Made by a program: the position numbers and the translations under genes. A stretch of 27,157 bases of DNA from JALOOB01 sp964387985 (GTDB lineage Bacteria; Chloroflexota; Anaerolineae; CG2-30-64-16): positions 1 through 27,157 of the forward strand of contig CAYLZG010000043.1 in NCBI GenBank assembly GCA_964387985.1, written 5' to 3'. The notes beneath the pieces were generated by a model, which ran no database searches, was not told where the DNA came from, and was given only the letters and a program-made list of their open reading frames with translations. Of this stretch, positions 24,256 through 27,157 are shown one piece after another. Position 1 is the stretch's first letter. The number at the start of each line of letters is the position of its first letter.

Positions 24256-26073
24256 TTACGGCACTCGTGTTGCCACGATCGCGATCGCGTCGCCGGCGGT
24301 GCGCATTTCGAGGGCGTCGCCGGCGATGCGGAAGGTAGCCACCTGCTCGAGTATCATCAGGAACTCGGCCTCTTGTCCCATGACACCCTCTGGCTCTGCG
24401 CATGTGAGGGACGTGGTGGCTGGCCGGCCGATCGTGATGCTGTTGTTGTTGTTCAGTTGATAAGGCGTGAAGAAGTTGTTGCAGCCGGCGTTGCCGCTCA
24501 TCTGCCCATCCGTGCTGAAATCGAGGCCGATGCTGCTGCCGTCGAGCAGCGTGGTCAGGGCGCCCTGGCCGTTGTTAAGGTTGACCACCTCCCAGCGCGT
24601 CCCCGCCAGCGGATCGGGCGCCAGGGTTGGCACTCCTGTTGGCACAGGGCCCGCCACGTTGATGGTCACCTCACGGAAGGTCGTCGTTCCATCGCGCATC
24701 AGGACACGCATCTGGTAGGTCGTCGTGGTTTGAAGGCAAACCGGCTCACTGCCCTGGCCGGTGCGCGGGAAACGATAGTACCGCTCACCTTGCGGATAGA
24801 CCCACACCCCCTGGACATTCTCCACCGTCCAGCGGAGCGTCGTGCACTCGCCCTGCTGTATGCTCGTCCGGTCGGCCCAGAAAGAAATCTGCGCTACAGG
24901 CGTCGCCGTCGGCGGTGGGGGTGTTGCCGTCGGTGGCACCGGCGTGAGCGTTGCAGCGGGCGGCCGGACCCGTGTTGCCGTAGCGGGTGGCGCCGCTGTT
25001 GGCGGCGTACCGACCGGCGCCACGCCTGGCGGGCGCACCTCGATCACAGGGACGTTTTCCACGTTCATGGCCAGGACAAGATTGGCCGATATCCAGCCGG
25101 TGCCACCGGGCGCGGAAGGTACGGAAATCGCCCACCAGCGCCAGTCGACATCCCGGCCGATGATCTCGCCTTCGTCGCCATCCCGGGCAAACCCGATCAC
25201 GGCATAGCCGGCGCCAGGCCCTTCGTGAATCGTGGCGCCCTGGGGCGCCGTGACGCGACCCCGCGGCCCGGTGGGGGCGGGCTGGGTTAGATCGAGCTCA
25301 CTTTTGCGGATCATCATGACAGCGATCTGGTCGGCGGCCGTGCGCATCTCTAGCATCTCGCCGTCGATGCGGTACCTGGCAGCGCTCTGAAGCGCAGCCA
25401 GGTACGCACCCTCTTGCTCCATCACGCCCGTGGGTTCTTCGCAGAACATGAACGTGGCGCCCGGTTGGCCGATCTCGATGACATCGTCCGCGACCGAGTA
25501 GCTGGCAAAGTAGTTGTTGCAGCCGGCATTTCCGCTCACGGCGCCGTCCGCACCGAAGTTGGCCGAGATCTCGGTGCCACCAAGCAGGCCCACCAGCGCC
25601 TCCCGGCCGTTGTTGTACGAGATCACGTTCCACGACGAATCGACCAGGCCCTGCGGAACAGGCACCAGGATCGCCAGATTCTCATTGCCGTTACGTAGGA
25701 TCAGCTCTTCTTCGCTCGCAGTGAACTGCTTAGTTGCAGCCAGGGCGCTCGTAAAGAGCGCAGCCTGGTTCATGATCGGCTCGTCGCACGCCATCATGGT
25801 CGAGGCCATAGGCTGGTCGAAGGTGAGACTGTCACCATTCTGCTTAAAGCTCGCGACGAACCGGTTACAGCCGTCCGACCCGGACGCGGCGCGGTCGACG
25901 TCAAACCGGAGGGTCACGATGGTGCCCGCCAGTGGTACATTGTTGCCAAGCCGGCTCAACATCCAGCTCGTGCCGATCAAGTCGGTGCTGGCAACCTTTC
26001 CAGGGAGCGGTTGGCATCCAACCAATGCCAGCAGCACAAGTCCGAGCAGGGCAACTTTTATGTGGATTCTCAT
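24256..26073 (-). CDS. Lipoprotein with three META domains, SH3b and Ig-like modules
   Basis: 605 residues. The signal peptide ends with LVGC (Cys20), so the protein is a lipoprotein. META domain 1 (about 30-138; SGSDGCNRFVASF, MMACDEPIMNQAALF) and META 2 (143-255; SGNAGCNNYFASY, MFCEEPTGVMEQEGAYL) are followed by an SH3b domain (270-335; ATIHEGPGAGYAVIGFARDGDEGEIIG). A Pro/Thr/Ala linker (345-393) leads to an Ig-like domain (394-474; IQQGECTTLRWTVENVQGVWVY). META 3 ends the protein (485-605). META domains occur in HslJ, a heat-shock protein linked to novobiocin resistance. An AAGGAG motif precedes the ATG. The Ig domain is closely similar to residues 556-636 of the 945-residue mosaic protein. 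Confidence 0.92.
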   Translation of the reverse strand: MRIHIKVALLGLVLLALVGCQPLPGKVASTDLIGTSWMLSRLGNNVPLAGTIVTLRFDVDRAASGSDGCNRFVASFKQNGDSLTFDQPMASTMMACDEPIMNQAALFTSALAATKQFTASEEELILRNGNENLAILVPVPQGLVDSSWNVISYNNGREALVGLLGGTEISANFGADGAVSGNAGCNNYFASYSVADDVIEIGQPGATFMFCEEPTGVMEQEGAYLAALQSAARYRIDGEMLEMRTAADQIAVMMIRKSELDLTQPAPTGPRGRVTAPQGATIHEGPGAGYAVIGFARDGDEGEIIGRDVDWRWWAISVPSAPGGTGWISANLVLAMNVENVPVIEVRPPGVAPVGTPPTAAPPATATRVRPPAATLTPVPPTATPPPPTATPVAQISFWADRTSIQQGECTTLRWTVENVQGVWVYPQGERYYRFPRTGQGSEPVCLQTTTTYQMRVLMRDGTTTFREVTINVAGPVPTGVPTLAPDPLAGTRWEVVNLNNGQGALTTLLDGSSIGLDFSTDGQMSGNAGCNNFFTPYQLNNNNSITIGRPATTSLTCAEPEGVMGQEAEFLMILEQVATFRIAGDALEMRTAGDAIAIVATRVP

Positions 26074-26092
26074 GAGAGTAACTCCTTACACC

Positions 26093-26136
26093 GGAGACTG
26101 GCGGCCCGCGGCTTTCGCTGCGGGCCGCCAGTCTCC
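26093..26136 (-). terminator. 20-bp stem-loop with GAAA tetraloop
   Basis: 26093-26112 pairs with 26117-26136 over 20 positions with one mismatch (A/C on the minus strand). On the minus strand the loop is GAAA, a GNRA tetraloop. It begins 9 bases after the DUF1269 stop (26146) and ends 20 bases before the META gene's ATG, with no U-tract. It may be a terminator, or an mRNA element separating or protecting the two messages. Confidence 0.5.
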
Positions 26137-26145
26137 GATCATTGT

Positions 26146-26634
26146 TCAGTCCGCCGCGCCAAAAGCGGCCTGCAGCTTGGCCTCGTCTTCCTTGGACAGC
26201 GACGTTTGCAACACCTGGACGTCGAAGTGACCGACTTCGTCCATCACCTTGTCCTCGACCCAGCTATTGACCAGCAGGAAGAGGGCCGAGTTGCCGGGTT
26301 CGATGGCATTGCCGACCTTTTTGATAAAGCCATCGTCGACGCCATAGTCCCGCAGCGCGCCGCCCAGGGCGCCGCTGACGGCGCCGAAGGCCAGGCCCAG
26401 CCAGGGAGCCAAGAAAAGCAGGCCGACGAGCATGCCCCAGAAGGCCCCACCCATGGCGCCGGCCCCCACCAGGTTCACCGCCTGCCTGACCTTGACCTTG
26501 CCGTCCTGCCGCCGCACGACGACGGCGGCGTCGGCCAGATCGATGAGCTGCAGCTTTTGCAGCCCGACCAGCTTGTCGCGCATTTGTTCCGCGCTGGCCT
26601 CGTCCTTGAACGCGAGTACGACCATTGTTGCCAT
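26146..26634 (-). CDS. DUF1269 domain-containing protein (copy 3)
   Basis: 162 residues: VVLAFKDEASAEQMRDKLVGLQKLQLIDLADAAVVVRRQDGKV, then a Gly/Ala-rich hydrophobic hairpin (GAGAMGGAFWGMLVGLLFLAPWLGLAFGAVSGALGGAL), then DDGFIKKVGNAIEPGNSALFLLV. It ends with TSLSKEDEAKLQAAFG, which the remnant at 13476 resembles. AAGGAG lies 8 bases upstream of the ATG. Function unknown, likely membrane-associated. It is separated from the META lipoprotein gene by the strong stem-loop at 26093-26136. Confidence 0.92.
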   Translation of the reverse strand: MATMVVLAFKDEASAEQMRDKLVGLQKLQLIDLADAAVVVRRQDGKVKVRQAVNLVGAGAMGGAFWGMLVGLLFLAPWLGLAFGAVSGALGGALRDYGVDDGFIKKVGNAIEPGNSALFLLVNSWVEDKVMDEVGHFDVQVLQTSLSKEDEAKLQAAFGAAD

Positions 26635-26687
26635 TGTCTAGCTCCTTTCACTACTCAGGATGTATTAGTTGAGAGTGCGCTTTTCTC

Positions 26688-26945
26688 TCACGACTCGACC
26701 GAGATGCATTCGACCGATAGCACCGGCAGACACAGGCTATAAAGCACGTCAAAGACCCCTGCCAGGGCCGCCTGATCCAGCAACACCCCTTCCAGCGTTG
26801 TCACCGGGCCTTGCTCAGGCGTAACTGTCGTACTGATGGCCATCCCTCCCAAGCGTGGCGACCAGGTTTCTTCGAGTTGGCCCTGGACCCGTATGCGATA
26901 GGTCGCTGGCTTGTGCAGGCTGAGCCTTGGACAGATTCTTGTCAT
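26688..26945 (-). CDS. Small conserved protein of unknown function
   Basis: 85 residues. The core is YRIRVQGQLEETWSPRLGGMAISTT, then VTTLEGVLLDQAALAGVFDVLYSLCLPVLSVECI. This layout (a YRIRVxGxLxxxWSxRLGGM strand-rich part and a QAALxGVLxxLYxLxLPLLSVE helix-strand end) is one I recognise from a widespread short family in Chloroflexota and actinobacteria without a known function. The start at 26945 has only a weak GGGGTGATGG upstream; an in-frame ATG at 26984 would add 13 residues. It is the first gene of the minus-strand block, 53 bases before DUF1269 copy 3. The 170 bases beyond hold no recognisable gene. Confidence 0.72.
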   Translation of the reverse strand: MTRICPRLSLHKPATYRIRVQGQLEETWSPRLGGMAISTTVTPEQGPVTTLEGVLLDQAALAGVFDVLYSLCLPVLSVECISVES

Positions 26946-27157
26946 TCCATCACCCCGCGCAGTGGCCAGATTCGGAACAATCACACAGCGGCTTGGCTAT
27001 AGACTCGGACACCCGGGCTGGCACCGCTTGAATAACCTGGGCCAATACCTGGCACCAACTATATTTGTTCGCGCAGGCCAGTACAACCCTAAGAACAGAG
27101 TAGATTCTCAGTATCTCCATCTTGCATAGAGCTCCTGGTAGCCTTTGACACAGGGTG

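Noticed and set aside
1..27157. CRISPR arrays, insertion sequences, tRNA or rRNA genes
   Set aside because: I looked for regularly spaced repeats, transposase motifs with terminal repeats and tRNA-like cloverleaf ends, and found none. The only repeats are local hairpins and protein-domain duplications.

Overview
The window looks like metagenome-assembled DNA from a high-G+C Chloroflexota-type bacterium (an Anaerolineae or Caldilineae relative). This is inferred from its gene families: META (HslJ-like) domain proteins with Pro/Thr/Ala-rich linkers, an NBR1-type Ig domain, a MalT-like STAND/LuxR regulator, DUF6325 and SHOCT genes, three DUF1269 genes, and frequent GTG/TTG starts. Three blocks of exactly 10 N (6422-6431, 18186-18195, 18698-18707) are scaffold gaps inside genes. 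No tRNA, rRNA, CRISPR array or insertion sequence was recognised.

Layout. (1) 1-1727: an EamA-type transporter (cut by the window edge) and a PrdX-type prolyl-tRNA deacylase on the minus strand, divergent from a LysR regulator; hand-counted lines here have lower G+C than the rest. (2) 1741-3511: a region with relics: the C-terminal end of a DhaL-type protein, an intact LpxL/PatA-type acyltransferase, and a frameshifted HepT toxin. (3) 3578-6319: a 913-residue STAND/LuxR regulator on the plus strand. (4) 6326-26945: about 20.6 kb with every gene on the minus strand.

Within the long minus-strand block, transcription runs from high to low coordinates. First comes a small conserved protein, a DUF1269 protein, and a lipoprotein with three META domains. 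DUF6325, SHOCT, a secreted alpha/beta-hydrolase lipoprotein, a small membrane protein and two more DUF1269 proteins follow. Next are a bactofilin-like membrane protein, an HdeD-family protein, two or three further membrane proteins, and a 945-residue META/solute-binding/NBR1/Ig/META protein. The last stretch is a 4-TM membrane protein, a Bax inhibitor-1 protein, a P-type-ATPase-like protein, a protein of unknown function, an RDD protein and a wax-ester/diacylglycerol acyltransferase.

The block reads as an envelope and stress locus: nearly every product is predicted to be in, anchored to, or exported through the membrane. The strongest single observation is the 956-residue P-type-ATPase-like protein. 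It is full length, but the phosphorylated aspartate motif, the TGES glutamate and the nucleotide-site lysine are replaced, while the overall fold and the GDG hinge are kept. It lies directly downstream of a Bax inhibitor-1 gene, a family that includes calcium leak channels. The second is the pair of mosaic META proteins, which share a related Ig module but are otherwise built from different parts.
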